Assembly: GCF_000378505.1 (NCBI RefSeq)
Contig: NZ_KB899998.1
Coordinates: 161,239-211,820, forward strand
Direction: 5' to 3'
DNA length: 50,582 bases
From: Modicisalibacter luteus DSM 23508
GTDB taxonomy: Bacteria; Pseudomonadota; Gammaproteobacteria; Pseudomonadales; Halomonadaceae
In this document: positions 1 to 7,797 of the stretch, piece after piece
Layout: the number at the start of each line of letters is the position of its first letter
How positions within the stretch are numbered: the stretch's first letter is position 1
The notes under the pieces: generated by a model
Told to the model about the DNA's origin: nothing
The model's database searches: none
The model's input: only the letters and a program-made list of their open reading frames with translations
Position numbers and translations under genes: made by a program

Positions 1-292
1 CCACAAAGCGCCATTAGCCGCACAGGTCGTTGCAGTTTAACTACACCGGAGGGGGTTGGAGGCAAGTGGGTAATGGTACTACGGGAGAGGATGTTGATAA
101 GCATTCTAGAGCCACGCATACGCTACTTAGCTAGGTTCCAAGCCTAAATTTACTTATCGCATGAGAGCCTTTGGGGGTAGGGTGGCTCAATGCTGTGCAT
201 ATGTTAATGTCTGATGACGACCCAAAGCGGATGGTCCGAGGACGGCCGCAAGCACGTTCAAGTCAATAAACGAGCGCGCTGTCTAATATCTG
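1..292. other. Non-coding stretch before the first integron cassette
   Basis: No gene of normal size is visible here. The segment ends at the G of a GTTATGC core box (292-298), where cassette 1 starts. The bases just before this box do not form the hyphenated palindrome of an attC site, so it may be an attI site or a degraded cassette end. A minus-strand frame from about 104 is open to the window edge but is too short to judge. A TTAATGTCTG element at 204-213 recurs on the far side of the array. An integrase gene, if present, would lie to the left of the window. Confidence 0.5.
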
Positions 293-327
293 TTATGCAT
301 TTTATGGTTTCTCGGAAAGGGGCATCG

Positions 328-1341
328 ATGCCAGAGATTAAAATTGACGAAAACTTAGTTGAATGGGACGAGCTATCTGAGTTGGAGTGGAAAAACCTGC
401 TTCTTGGAAATGGTTTTAGTATCAATATCTGGAATCGATTTGGGTATGGAACACTGTTTGAGGTTGCTCAGAGGGAAGATATAGACCATCAACTCACTGC
501 GCAAAGTCTTGCCCTCTTTGAGCATGTTGGCAGCGCTAACTTTGAAGATGTTTTGAGAATCCTGTATCACGCGAAGCTCGTAGATGAGCAGCTTGGTAGC
601 CTTCAAGATGCCGAGATTACAGCTCTATACGAAAGCGCTAAGAATGCCTTGGGTTCAGCTGTCAACTTTGCCCACATACCGCCAGCACTTGCTAACGTCG
701 CTGAAATTAATGCAAGGCTTAGGGATTACAAGAATGTTTTTACCACGAACTATGACCTGATCCCTTATTGGGCAATCATGGACTCCGATACATGGAGATT
801 TAAAGATTATTTCTGGGGGGAAGGTGGTTGCTTTGACTCATCTGATACAGCTGTTCCCGCAGACAGAACAAAACTCCATTACCTACATGGCGCTATCCAC
901 CTCGTAGAGCTTCCGAATGGAAAGACTAAAAAACTAACCGCCAATGGTCTGAACCGGCTATCAGAACTCTTCGATTTAGACCACCCAGAGCAGTTTCCTC
1001 TATTTATCACCGAAGGCAGCTCTAAATGGAAGCTGTCGCGGATTAAGCGGAACGACTATCTCCGCTTTTGTTACGAAAAGCTTGCAAGCAGCAAGAATGA
1101 ATTGGTAGTGATTGGGCATTCTTTGCATAAAGATTATGACCAGCACATTATCGATGCGATCCTGCAGAGCGATTCCAGTAAAGTCGCAATCGGTGTTTGG
1201 CCGCACCAAGATGTAGAGGAAATTATTGCCCTGAAATCTCGGCTAACCTTAGACCTGAAAGGGAAGGAACTATATTTCTTCAATTCGGAAAGCCATCCTC
1301 TTGCTTCAGCAGACCTGAATGTTCCAGACGAAGATGCATAA
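328..1341 (+). CDS. SIR2-like protein (DUF4917 type), cassette 1 cargo
   Basis: A 337-residue protein with the marks of the divergent SIR2-like families: GNGFS at residues 27-31 (nucleotide loop), TTNYD at 139-143, LHG at 186-188 with the putative catalytic His187, and GHSL at 263-266. SIR2-like proteins of this type act in several known antiphage systems as NAD-degrading effectors; that role is an inference here. There is no zinc-binding Cys set as in true sirtuins. The ATG at 328 is preferred over upstream starts at 214 and 298 because GGAAAGG lies eight bases before it and it falls inside the cassette. The TAA stop overlaps the first attC box. There are no transmembrane segments. The gene is lower in GC than dgt. 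Confidence 0.8.
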   Translation: MPEIKIDENLVEWDELSELEWKNLLLGNGFSINIWNRFGYGTLFEVAQREDIDHQLTAQSLALFEHVGSANFEDVLRILYHAKLVDEQLGSLQDAEITALYESAKNALGSAVNFAHIPPALANVAEINARLRDYKNVFTTNYDLIPYWAIMDSDTWRFKDYFWGEGGCFDSSDTAVPADRTKLHYLHGAIHLVELPNGKTKKLTANGLNRLSELFDLDHPEQFPLFITEGSSKWKLSRIKRNDYLRFCYEKLASSKNELVVIGHSLHKDYDQHIIDAILQSDSSKVAIGVWPHQDVEEIIALKSRLTLDLKGKELYFFNSESHPLASADLNVPDEDA

Positions 1342-1407
1342 CAATCGCCAGCACGGGGACAAAGTTTACGCTGCGCTTCAACTTTGCCCGTGTGGCGGGC
1401 GTTATAA
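1336..1407 (+). other. attC recombination site 1
   Basis: The outer boxes are GCATAAC (1336-1342) and GTTATAA (1401-1407). Inside, CGCC pairs with GGCG, CACGGG with CCCGTG and CAAAGTT with AACTTTG, leaving a short loop and a few unpaired bases. This is the standard folded attC layout. The first box carries the TAA stop of the cassette 1 gene. The second box, after its G, belongs to cassette 2. Confidence 0.9.
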
Positions 1408-1424
1408 ACCTAGGGAGGTGTTCG

Positions 1425-2354
1425 GTGGGTAGCAAAATCCCTGAAGCCAAATTGGTCTCTGGTAAAAAGACCACGGCTCTGAATTATGAAAAAAAACCGT
1501 TCGGCGACGTTTTTTGTTGCTCACCTGGGTGCGATGCGCAACTCTCATTCGTTAAACGCCATGACAGACGCTATGCAAAGAAAACTATCGAAATTGCCCC
1601 ATGTTTTCGGCTCAAAAAAAATGAAGACCATGATTTAAGCTGCAGATACAATATTGGAGGGCAGCTCAAGATAATTGCAAAAGACTCTGAGTCAGAGGTC
1701 TTTTCTGCGATATCGAACTCTAAATATGAGTTTAGGCTTCACATTTTAATAAAGGCTCTATGGGAATTAAAAAATAGCAACATCGAAACTAAAGGAAAGG
1801 GCTGGGGCGGAAGTGGAGAGCAAAATAAACAATACTCAAACAAAGGCAAGCTCAGCAACTACTTGAAAACCCTGCGTCAAGTGCTGGAGCTTAGAGCCCT
1901 ATGCGAAGATAACCAAGAACTGAAAAAGCTAGTTACTTTAAAGCTCAAATCCAAGAAAGTTACGTGGGAAAACTTTTACTTCGATCATGAGAACTTAGAG
2001 CGCTTCGTTCAGGTACACGGCGCCGATGATTTTACTATGCCGCTTGCCATATCAGGGCGCATTAACGAAATAAGGAGCCCGAATGAAAAGTTTAATTTCC
2101 ATGTTGTCGAGCTGAACTCGCCGTTCATAGAGCCTGATGAGAATGGAATAGTGAGAAAGCCCGTGCCTCAGATAGTGCTCAAGAATTCGTCATTGCTAAA
2201 GCATATTGATATAGAAAAAGAGTATATATTTTTCGGGCAGTGGAAAGCTCGCCTCCGTGAAAGAAATGGACGAGGATCAAGTAGTACTAGAAAATGGATT
2301 TTTGAGAATATCGAAATGTACATTGACCACAAAGACCATTTAATTGAATGCTAG
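1425..2354 (+). CDS. Uncharacterised Cys/His-rich protein, cassette 2 cargo
   Basis: A 309-residue protein that I do not recognise. The frame is open further upstream, but AGGGAGG at 1412-1418 sits six bases before a GTG at 1425 and this start lies within the cassette, so 1425 is chosen. Residues 31-73 hold CC, C, H, C, H and C in a pattern that could bind zinc. It vaguely resembles the N-terminal zinc ribbon of CoiA-like proteins, but this is a weak similarity by eye. The rest is rich in Lys, Glu and Asn with mixed helix and strand character, no signal peptide and no membrane segment. The gene ends just before attC site 2. Its base composition is AT-rich relative to the chromosome. Confidence 0.7.
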   Translation: MGSKIPEAKLVSGKKTTALNYEKKPFGDVFCCSPGCDAQLSFVKRHDRRYAKKTIEIAPCFRLKKNEDHDLSCRYNIGGQLKIIAKDSESEVFSAISNSKYEFRLHILIKALWELKNSNIETKGKGWGGSGEQNKQYSNKGKLSNYLKTLRQVLELRALCEDNQELKKLVTLKLKSKKVTWENFYFDHENLERFVQVHGADDFTMPLAISGRINEIRSPNEKFNFHVVELNSPFIEPDENGIVRKPVPQIVLKNSSLLKHIDIEKEYIFFGQWKARLRERNGRGSSSTRKWIFENIEMYIDHKDHLIEC

Positions 2355-2356
2355 GT

Positions 2357-2414
2357 TTATAACAAGTCACGGAAGGCGGACGCGTGATACGCGCCGCTTC
2401 GTTTGTCGTTCTGC
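2357..2414 (+). other. attC recombination site 2
   Basis: A short attC of 58 bp. The outer boxes are TTATAAC (2357-2363) and GTTCTGC (2408-2414). The inner stem pairs GAAG-GCGG-CGCG with CGCG-CCGC-TTC around a TGATA loop, with an unpaired A in the left arm. The first box is the exact complement of GTTATAA at the start of cassette 2, as expected when each cassette carries its own pair of boxes. Confidence 0.88.
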
Positions 2415-2435
2415 ATATAAGGTAAAACTTCTGAA

Positions 2436-3440
2436 ATGAGCGATCGTAAATCAAGGTATGCCAAGCTTGCACCCCTTAACTTCAGGGAAAGTCTGGATTT
2501 AGCACTGTCGGCGATCAAATTTTTCCAGCCGCTTTCTTACCGGGAAAACTGCAAAGTTCTTGGAATTACTCTAGAAAAAGGACGAATAGAACCTTTCGAT
2601 GGATACGATTTTATTCGGTATCTTGAGATAACTGAAAAGCTACCGGGTGCAGATCGTTACATCTATCTTATTCGAAAGCTGTTATCAGACCTTGAGAGAG
2701 CACAACTTTTAACTTTCTACGGCCTAGGAAAGAACCCGACCAGCGGCCCCGCGTACTACTGCATGCGCGAGTTTACCAACATCGAAAAGAAAGGTTTTTT
2801 GTGGCTTGCGCCTGCGCTTGGCCCAGAGCTTGTACTATTTGCCTATTCGGATATTACAGTTCAAATTACAGGGGTTACTCCTGCAGGTGATGTACACGCT
2901 GGGACAGGAATAATTATCTCCCCAACCCATATTCTGACCTGTGCACATGTTGCCAATGGAATGAAGATAGATCATTGCCAGAGAGCCAGCAACACAACAT
3001 ACAACGTAGCTGGCATCATCAGCCACGAATCGAAGGATGTTGCAATAATTCGATCTGACAATGAACTGCCAATCTTACCGGGGATGGGGTTTAGAGACCC
3101 GTTAATCTCAGAGGGGGTGTATACCCTTGGCTATCCTCGTATTCCGTTGTCCACAGAACCGTCCCTGGTAATGCAGCGGGGAGAGGTGACGAATCCAGAA
3201 GTTACAATGTTTTCGGGAGATAAAGTTTTCCTCTATTCTGCGGTCGCTCGGCCCGGGAATAGCGGTGGGCCGATTATTTCAGAATCTGGGCATGTAGTTG
3301 GAATTGTGACTGAGTCTCTCGAAGAAAATACAACTCAGTCAGGTATGCCGTTCCATGCGGGTATAAAGACGGCAGAACTCACGTCAGCCGTAGCTGAGCT
3401 CGACGCTAATATTGAATTGCCCATCGAAACCTATGAATAA
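2436..3440 (+). CDS. Trypsin-like serine protease with extra N-terminal domain, cassette 3 cargo
   Basis: A 334-residue protein. Residues about 125-320 form a chymotrypsin-fold protease with a full triad: His171 in LTCAHVANG, Asp201 in KDVAI and Ser276 in GNSGGP. Residues 1-115 form a separate, mostly helical domain that I cannot name; it might be a winged-helix or adaptor-type module. There is no signal peptide, so it probably acts in the cytoplasm, unlike DegP-type proteases. Soluble cytoplasmic trypsin-like proteases joined to small adaptor domains occur in bacterial conflict systems, which fits the setting but is an inference. The ribosome binding site is weak (AAGG 13 bases upstream). 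The gene stops two bases before the third attC box. Confidence 0.8.
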   Translation: MSDRKSRYAKLAPLNFRESLDLALSAIKFFQPLSYRENCKVLGITLEKGRIEPFDGYDFIRYLEITEKLPGADRYIYLIRKLLSDLERAQLLTFYGLGKNPTSGPAYYCMREFTNIEKKGFLWLAPALGPELVLFAYSDITVQITGVTPAGDVHAGTGIIISPTHILTCAHVANGMKIDHCQRASNTTYNVAGIISHESKDVAIIRSDNELPILPGMGFRDPLISEGVYTLGYPRIPLSTEPSLVMQRGEVTNPEVTMFSGDKVFLYSAVARPGNSGGPIISESGHVVGIVTESLEENTTQSGMPFHAGIKTAELTSAVAELDANIELPIETYE

Positions 3441-3441
3441 A

Positions 3442-3517
3442 GCAGAACAAGTGCGTCAACGGGACCGCTTTGTTCCGCTGCCGCTCCACAAATCGGCCCG
3501 TTACGCCAGCGTTATAT
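3442..3517 (+). other. attC recombination site 3
   Basis: A 76-bp site. The outer boxes are GCAGAAC (3442-3448) and GTTATAT (3511-3517). AACGGG-A-CCG pairs with CGG-CCCGTT, and TTTGT with ACAAA, around a central loop; GCGT and ACGC pair near the base. The first box exactly complements GTTCTGC at the start of cassette 3. No further complementary box is found before dgt, so this is the last recognisable cassette. Confidence 0.88.
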
Positions 3518-3644
3518 CTACTCTGGCTTAATGTCTGCTCATGGCCGGAAGCGGACCTGACGAACCCTACATTTAGCGTTCGTGTGACGTAAACTATCCC
3601 CACCATTCGTCACCGCGCTTTCGCGCCCCGACTGAGGATGCTTC

Positions 3645-4982
3645 ATGACGCAGATGCATTGGGAGCGCTTGCTCGACCCGCATCGCCTCAACGACAAGCC
3701 CCGCGGCTCGCGGGATGAGATCGGGCGCAGCCCGTTCCACAAGGACCACGACCGTATCGTGTTCGCCGGCTCGTTCCGGCGGCTGGGTCGCAAGACTCAG
3801 GTCCACCCGCTGACCGACAACGATCATATCCACACCCGGTTGACCCATTCGCTGGAGGTGGGGTGTGTGGGACGCAGCCTGGGAATGATCGTCGGCGAGG
3901 GGCTGCGTGAACGGTTGCCGGCGTGGATCACCCCGGCTGACCTGGGAGTGATCATTCAGGCGGCGTGTCTGGGGCATGACATCGGCAATCCACCGTTTGG
4001 CCATGCCGGGGAATACGCCATCCGCGACTGGTTCAAGCGCGCCGAGAAGGACGGCAGCGGATTATTGGAGGGGTTGACCGACACCCAGCGCGCCGACTTG
4101 CTCACCTACGAGGGCAACGCGCAGGGCTTCCGCATCGTCACGCAGATCGAATACAACCAGTTCCGGGGCGGCATGCGCCTGACCTACGCGACGCTGGGCA
4201 CGATGCTGAAATATCCGTGGACGGTGGAGCACGGCGGCAAGATGGGCAAGTTCGGTGCCTACCAGTCGGAAAAGCACATGCTCGTCGAGGTTGCCGAGCG
4301 GCTGGGCCTTTGCGCACGCGGCGAATCGGCGTGGTGTCGCCATCCGCTGGCTTACCTGGTCGAGGCGGCCGACGACATCTGCTATGCGCTGCTGGATCTC
4401 GAGGATGGCCTGGAAATGGGCATTCTGCGCTATGACGAAGTGGCGGAGGTACTCACCCAGATCGCCGGCGGCGAGCCACCGGAATATCCCCGCATGGAAC
4501 AGGATGGCGTGTCGCAGCGCCGGCGCATCGCGACGCTGCGTGGTGCGGCGATGGAGCGGGCGGTCAACGAGGTGGGCGAGGTATTCGTCCAGCATGAGCA
4601 GGAAGTGCTCAACGGCGCGTTGCAGGAAGACCTGCTGGAGCTTTGCCATCCCGATCTGGGCTGGGGCGTGCAGGCCGCCAAGCAGCTGGCCCGTGAGCGC
4701 ATCTTCCAGAATGAGCGCAAGGCCAAGCTGGAGATTGGCGCCTACACCACACTGGGCATTCTGCTTGAGGCCTTCATTGGGGCGGCCCATGAGTTGCATT
4801 ACCACGGCAGCTCGTCGTTCAAGCATCAGCGCGTGCTGGCGTTGATAGGCGAGAACACGCCGCGCCCCTCATGGAACCTCTACGACAGTTACCGGCGCAT
4901 GCTCGACTTCATCGGCGGCATGACCGACCACTACGCAGTCGATCTGGCTCAGGAGATGGGCGGGCGCCTCAAGGGCGAATGA
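3645..4982 (+). CDS. dgt: Deoxyguanosinetriphosphate triphosphohydrolase (dGTPase)
   Basis: A 445-residue HD-domain enzyme that hydrolyses dGTP, and in many homologues other dNTPs, to the nucleoside and triphosphate. The metal site is visible: His68 in RLTHS, His111-Asp112 in LGHDIGNPPFGH, and a downstream Asp in EAADDICYAL. The length is that of the shorter type-2 dGTPases. GAGG lies seven bases before the ATG. The gene follows the cassette array directly but has normal chromosomal GC, so it is probably not cassette cargo. It converges with the ATP-grasp gene, leaving one base between stops. dGTPases are known to limit phage in some bacteria, though a dNTP-pool role is the simpler view. Confidence 0.93.
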   Translation: MTQMHWERLLDPHRLNDKPRGSRDEIGRSPFHKDHDRIVFAGSFRRLGRKTQVHPLTDNDHIHTRLTHSLEVGCVGRSLGMIVGEGLRERLPAWITPADLGVIIQAACLGHDIGNPPFGHAGEYAIRDWFKRAEKDGSGLLEGLTDTQRADLLTYEGNAQGFRIVTQIEYNQFRGGMRLTYATLGTMLKYPWTVEHGGKMGKFGAYQSEKHMLVEVAERLGLCARGESAWCRHPLAYLVEAADDICYALLDLEDGLEMGILRYDEVAEVLTQIAGGEPPEYPRMEQDGVSQRRRIATLRGAAMERAVNEVGEVFVQHEQEVLNGALQEDLLELCHPDLGWGVQAAKQLARERIFQNERKAKLEIGAYTTLGILLEAFIGAAHELHYHGSSSFKHQRVLALIGENTPRPSWNLYDSYRRMLDFIGGMTDHYAVDLAQEMGGRLKGE

Positions 4983-4983
4983 C

Positions 4984-5790
4984 CTAGCCGGTCAGGCCGA
5001 ACGGCGGACGGCTGCCGGGACCCATGTCGTCTTCGCGTTGCAGGGTTCGCAGAATGGCCTGGCCCAGCCGCCGGGAACTGTCGGGAATGCCCTGATTGCC
5101 GAACAGGCGGTTGAATTCGAAGACGAAGGGGTGACCCCAGGCCATGGCAATGTCGAAGCCGGCATGGTTGATGCCCAGTTCCCTGGCCAGGCGTCGTGCC
5201 AGGGCGATGGCCTCGTCGGGAATGGCGTCGTAGTCCACCTGGCCGCCCTGGTTGACGTTGGAACGGTAGCCGCCCAGCGGTGTGACTCGCCAGTAAGCAG
5301 TGAGCACCTCTTCACCGACCAGGACGATGCGCAGGTCTCGGTCGATGGGCAAGCGCTCCTGAATGTAGAGCACCGTTTCCGCCTCGGCGTGGCGTTCGAG
5401 CTGGGCCCGATTCTCGATCAACGACACGCCTTCACCCATCGAGCTCTTGATACGCTTGGCGATCATGGGATAAGCGAAACGGCGGTCAATCAGCTCAATG
5501 TTGTCACGCGTGCTGGCACGGATCTCGGTAGGAGGAACATGCTCAGGGCACAGGGCCATGAAGGCACGGGTCTGTTCGACCTTGTCATGGCCCAGGTGAT
5601 AGCTGGCGAGGCTGGGGAAAATGCGCTTCTTGAGCGCATAGACCAGGGTATGGACTTGCCAGTATTCGGGAAACAGCACCCAGTCGGCACGTTGGATATC
5701 GTCGAGATGTTCGTACATGCGTTCGGGCTTGATGTAGCGGACGCCAGGCAGGCCCAGGGTGCGAAATGCATCGAATGAGACGATATTCAT
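4984..5790 (-). CDS. RimK-like ATP-grasp protein
   Basis: A 268-residue ATP-grasp protein. It has a Lys-bearing nucleotide segment (PMIAKRIKSSMGEGVSLI, about residues 110-127), a Q-E-hinge region (YIQERL) and a metal-binding end with FEFN and a following Asn (about residues 231-243). These are typical of RimK-type ligases that add amino acids to a carboxylate. The substrate is unknown. It lacks the extra N-terminal part of full RimK, so its acceptor may be a small molecule or peptide. It is divergent from RNase T2 and converges with dgt. Function is assigned only at fold level. Confidence 0.75.
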   Translation of the reverse strand: MNIVSFDAFRTLGLPGVRYIKPERMYEHLDDIQRADWVLFPEYWQVHTLVYALKKRIFPSLASYHLGHDKVEQTRAFMALCPEHVPPTEIRASTRDNIELIDRRFAYPMIAKRIKSSMGEGVSLIENRAQLERHAEAETVLYIQERLPIDRDLRIVLVGEEVLTAYWRVTPLGGYRSNVNQGGQVDYDAIPDEAIALARRLARELGINHAGFDIAMAWGHPFVFEFNRLFGNQGIPDSSRRLGQAILRTLQREDDMGPGSRPPFGLTG

Positions 5791-5935
5791 CGGCAGCGGA
5801 TGGCGAAATCGCCGTCTCCTGAATAGCTACGACGCGGCGGATTATAGCCGGCATTACTTCCTCGGCAAGCCCCTGCCATGCGACTTTTTTGAAGGGGTGA
5901 CGAGCATTGCGTGAGGCGATAAGGGAGAGGGAATC

Positions 5936-6721
5936 ATGGGGGTGACACACGGGAAAAGCGCCGTGAAGGCTTGTCTGGTCCTGGTGTTGGGCTGCCTATT
6001 CGTAGGGCCGGCAGCTGCCGTTGAACCTCTTGAGGCCGAGGGGTTCGATCACTACACGCTGGCGCTGACTTGGCATCCCGGCTTTTGCCAGACCCAGGGA
6101 AGCCCGCCCCGCGAATGCCGGGAGCCGTCGTTGCGTGAAAGTGCCGATGAAGGCTTCGTGTTGCATGGTCTGTGGCCATCGCTGCCCGAGCGCTTCGCCG
6201 ATAAGGGTGTGACGCGCCAGCGCTGGTGGTCGCAGGGCTGCTTTCTCGAACGGCCGCGTGCCGATGGCGGCTTCTGTCGCGCTCACGCGCCGTTCGATTT
6301 CGAGGACTCGCTGGATGACGAGCTCGACCATGCCATGCCGGGACGCGCCAGTTGCCTGGATCGCTATGAGTACGCCAAGCATGCCGCCTGCCTGTCGCTG
6401 CCCGCCGAGGACTACTACGAGACCGCGGTCGACCTGCTGGATGTCGTCAATGCCAGCGCTTTCGTTGACTACGTGATGATCCACCGCGGTAGCGACGTGC
6501 CGCGCAATGCCCTGATCCAGGCGTTCGAAGCGGCGTTCGGTGAAAATACCGGGCGGGCGTTGAGCCTGCAATGCAACGGTCGCGGCAATCGTGTGCTGAC
6601 CGAGGTGCGTATCGGTATCGATGCCGAGCGGCTGGCAGGCTTTCCGCAGGCGGATAGCCTGGTGTCGCTGCGGCGAGGGCGCTGTGCGCCTCGGGTGAGC
6701 ATTCCCGTGATGAGCGGTTAG
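5936..6721 (+). CDS. Secreted ribonuclease T2 family protein
   Basis: A 261-residue protein with a signal peptide (residues 1 to about 28, ending PAAA) that would place it in the periplasm. The two RNase T2 active-site segments are present: CAS1 as LHGLWP with His77, and CAS2 as EYAKHAAC with Glu145, Lys148 and His149. CAS2 normally reads KHGTC, so the GT pair is replaced by AA while the catalytic residues remain. Several Cys residues suggest disulfides. RNase T2 enzymes cut single-stranded RNA through 2',3'-cyclic intermediates. AGGGAGAGG lies five bases before the ATG. It converges with the NERD gene, overlapping its end by 4 bp. Confidence 0.88.
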   Translation: MGVTHGKSAVKACLVLVLGCLFVGPAAAVEPLEAEGFDHYTLALTWHPGFCQTQGSPPRECREPSLRESADEGFVLHGLWPSLPERFADKGVTRQRWWSQGCFLERPRADGGFCRAHAPFDFEDSLDDELDHAMPGRASCLDRYEYAKHAACLSLPAEDYYETAVDLLDVVNASAFVDYVMIHRGSDVPRNALIQAFEAAFGENTGRALSLQCNGRGNRVLTEVRIGIDAERLAGFPQADSLVSLRRGRCAPRVSIPVMSG

Positions 6722-7629
6722 ACCGACGGCCGCTCGAGCTGGCGGTTGTCGAGCAATTCCCCGCGGTGCTCCAGGGCTCGGGCAATGCGGTCATGCGTGG
6801 CGTCATCGAGTTCGCCGAGCCGCGCCTCGGCGAGTAGCTTGGCCAGGCCCTCGCCGCTGACCACTAACAGGTCGTCGGGCGATTGCTCGTTATCGATATG
6901 CCAGCCCGGCAGCACCAGCACGCCTCGCACCGGTACATCGAGGCCATGTTCTCGGGCCAGCCATTGGCGCATCCAGCGAACTGCCTGACGAGTCTTGCGC
7001 AGTGGCTGGCGCTCGCTCCAACCGGGAAAACGCAGGCGCTCGCTTTCTATCGCTACCGTGCGCTGAGGCTCGCCGTCTGGGCTCAGCGGCTGGGTGCGTG
7101 CTCGGGTCTCGATCACGAACACGCCATAAGGCGTCAGTGCGACATGATCGATGGTGAACGTGTCGCTGGGAATATCGTGAAAGACGAAATAGGGGTGGGC
7201 CTCGGGGCGGATCAGGCGCGCGAGTTCCTGGCCGACGGCCAGTTCGCAAGCCAGGCCGAGCTTGATGCGCTGAATATGCTGGTAGTCGCGCATCAGCAGG
7301 AAGCTGAACAGCAGCGCCAACAACGTGGTCAGCAGGCCGTAGATCATCCACTCCAGCCAGTTCTGATGCGGCGCGAACAGCATGCGACCCATACCGTAGA
7401 CCATCGGCGTGAGCACGGCGATGGGGCCCAGCGCGCCATTGAGGAACAGACGGGCGAAGGCTCGGTCGAGCCGGTCGCGTAGCGTCTGACCGGGCTCACG
7501 CAGCATGTGGGCGTCGAACGGCGAGCGCACCCGGGCATCATGCAGGTTGCGCAGGGCCAGGACGACGACCGTGGCGGCCCCGAGCGGGGCCAGGAAGATC
7601 AGTGGTAACAGGTATTCCAGCCAGGCCAT
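6718..7629 (-). CDS. NERD-domain membrane protein
   Basis: A 303-residue protein from the preferred start. Two hydrophobic stretches, near the N-terminus (residues about 4-25) and around 80-110, should anchor it in the inner membrane. The middle holds a nuclease-related domain with TIDHVALTPYGVFVIETR, the Asp and Glu of which match the metal-binding core of the NERD fold; the usual Lys after the Glu is replaced by Arg. The ATG at 7629 is preferred over a TTG at 7674 because AAGGA lies six bases upstream. The role of such proteins is poorly known; DNA processing is suggested by fold only. Confidence 0.78.
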   Translation of the reverse strand: MAWLEYLLPLIFLAPLGAATVVVLALRNLHDARVRSPFDAHMLREPGQTLRDRLDRAFARLFLNGALGPIAVLTPMVYGMGRMLFAPHQNWLEWMIYGLLTTLLALLFSFLLMRDYQHIQRIKLGLACELAVGQELARLIRPEAHPYFVFHDIPSDTFTIDHVALTPYGVFVIETRARTQPLSPDGEPQRTVAIESERLRFPGWSERQPLRKTRQAVRWMRQWLAREHGLDVPVRGVLVLPGWHIDNEQSPDDLLVVSGEGLAKLLAEARLGELDDATHDRIARALEHRGELLDNRQLERPSV

Positions 7630-7797
7630 CACGTGTCCTTGCCCGAGGGTGAACCGAACGCTCATTTTAACCAAGGGGCGCGGCGGGAGCCATGCACACT
7701 ATGGGTTAAACTAGCCTAGGTTATTGTGGTCTCAAGATGCCGGGCGCAAGGTGCGTCCACGACCGTTTGCTCCGTGACACAGCCGGTATCGATCTGC

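Larger units (their letters stand above)
293..3511 (+). mobile_element. Integron gene-cassette array with three cassettes
   Basis: Three consecutive one-gene cassettes occupy 293-1401, 1402-2408 and 2409-3511. Each ends in an imperfect hyphenated palindrome of 58-76 bp. The decisive sign is end matching. The box that closes each cassette is the exact complement of the box that opens it: GTTATGC at 292 with GCATAAC at 1336, GTTATAA at 1401 with TTATAAC at 2357, and GTTCTGC at 2408 with GCAGAAC at 3442. This is what excision as a circle requires. Genes all point the same way, fill their cassettes and have lower GC than the surrounding chromosome. No integrase gene is visible, so it is either the distal part of a chromosomal integron or a cluster of attC sites lacking an integrase. 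Confidence 0.9.

Noticed and set aside
1-104. Minus-strand open frame at the left edge, possible integrase N-terminus
   Set aside because: About 35 codons only, no integrase motif visible and no binding site, so it cannot be assigned.
214-327. Longer start for the SIR2-like gene
   Set aside because: It would begin before the cassette boundary at 292 and has no good binding site; the ATG at 328 has GGAAAGG.
1197-1424. Longer start for the cassette 2 protein
   Set aside because: It overlaps the cassette 1 gene and attC site 1; the GTG at 1425 has a strong binding site.
4062-4826. Long minus-strand open frame inside dgt
   Set aside because: High-GC shadow frame opposite a well-supported gene.
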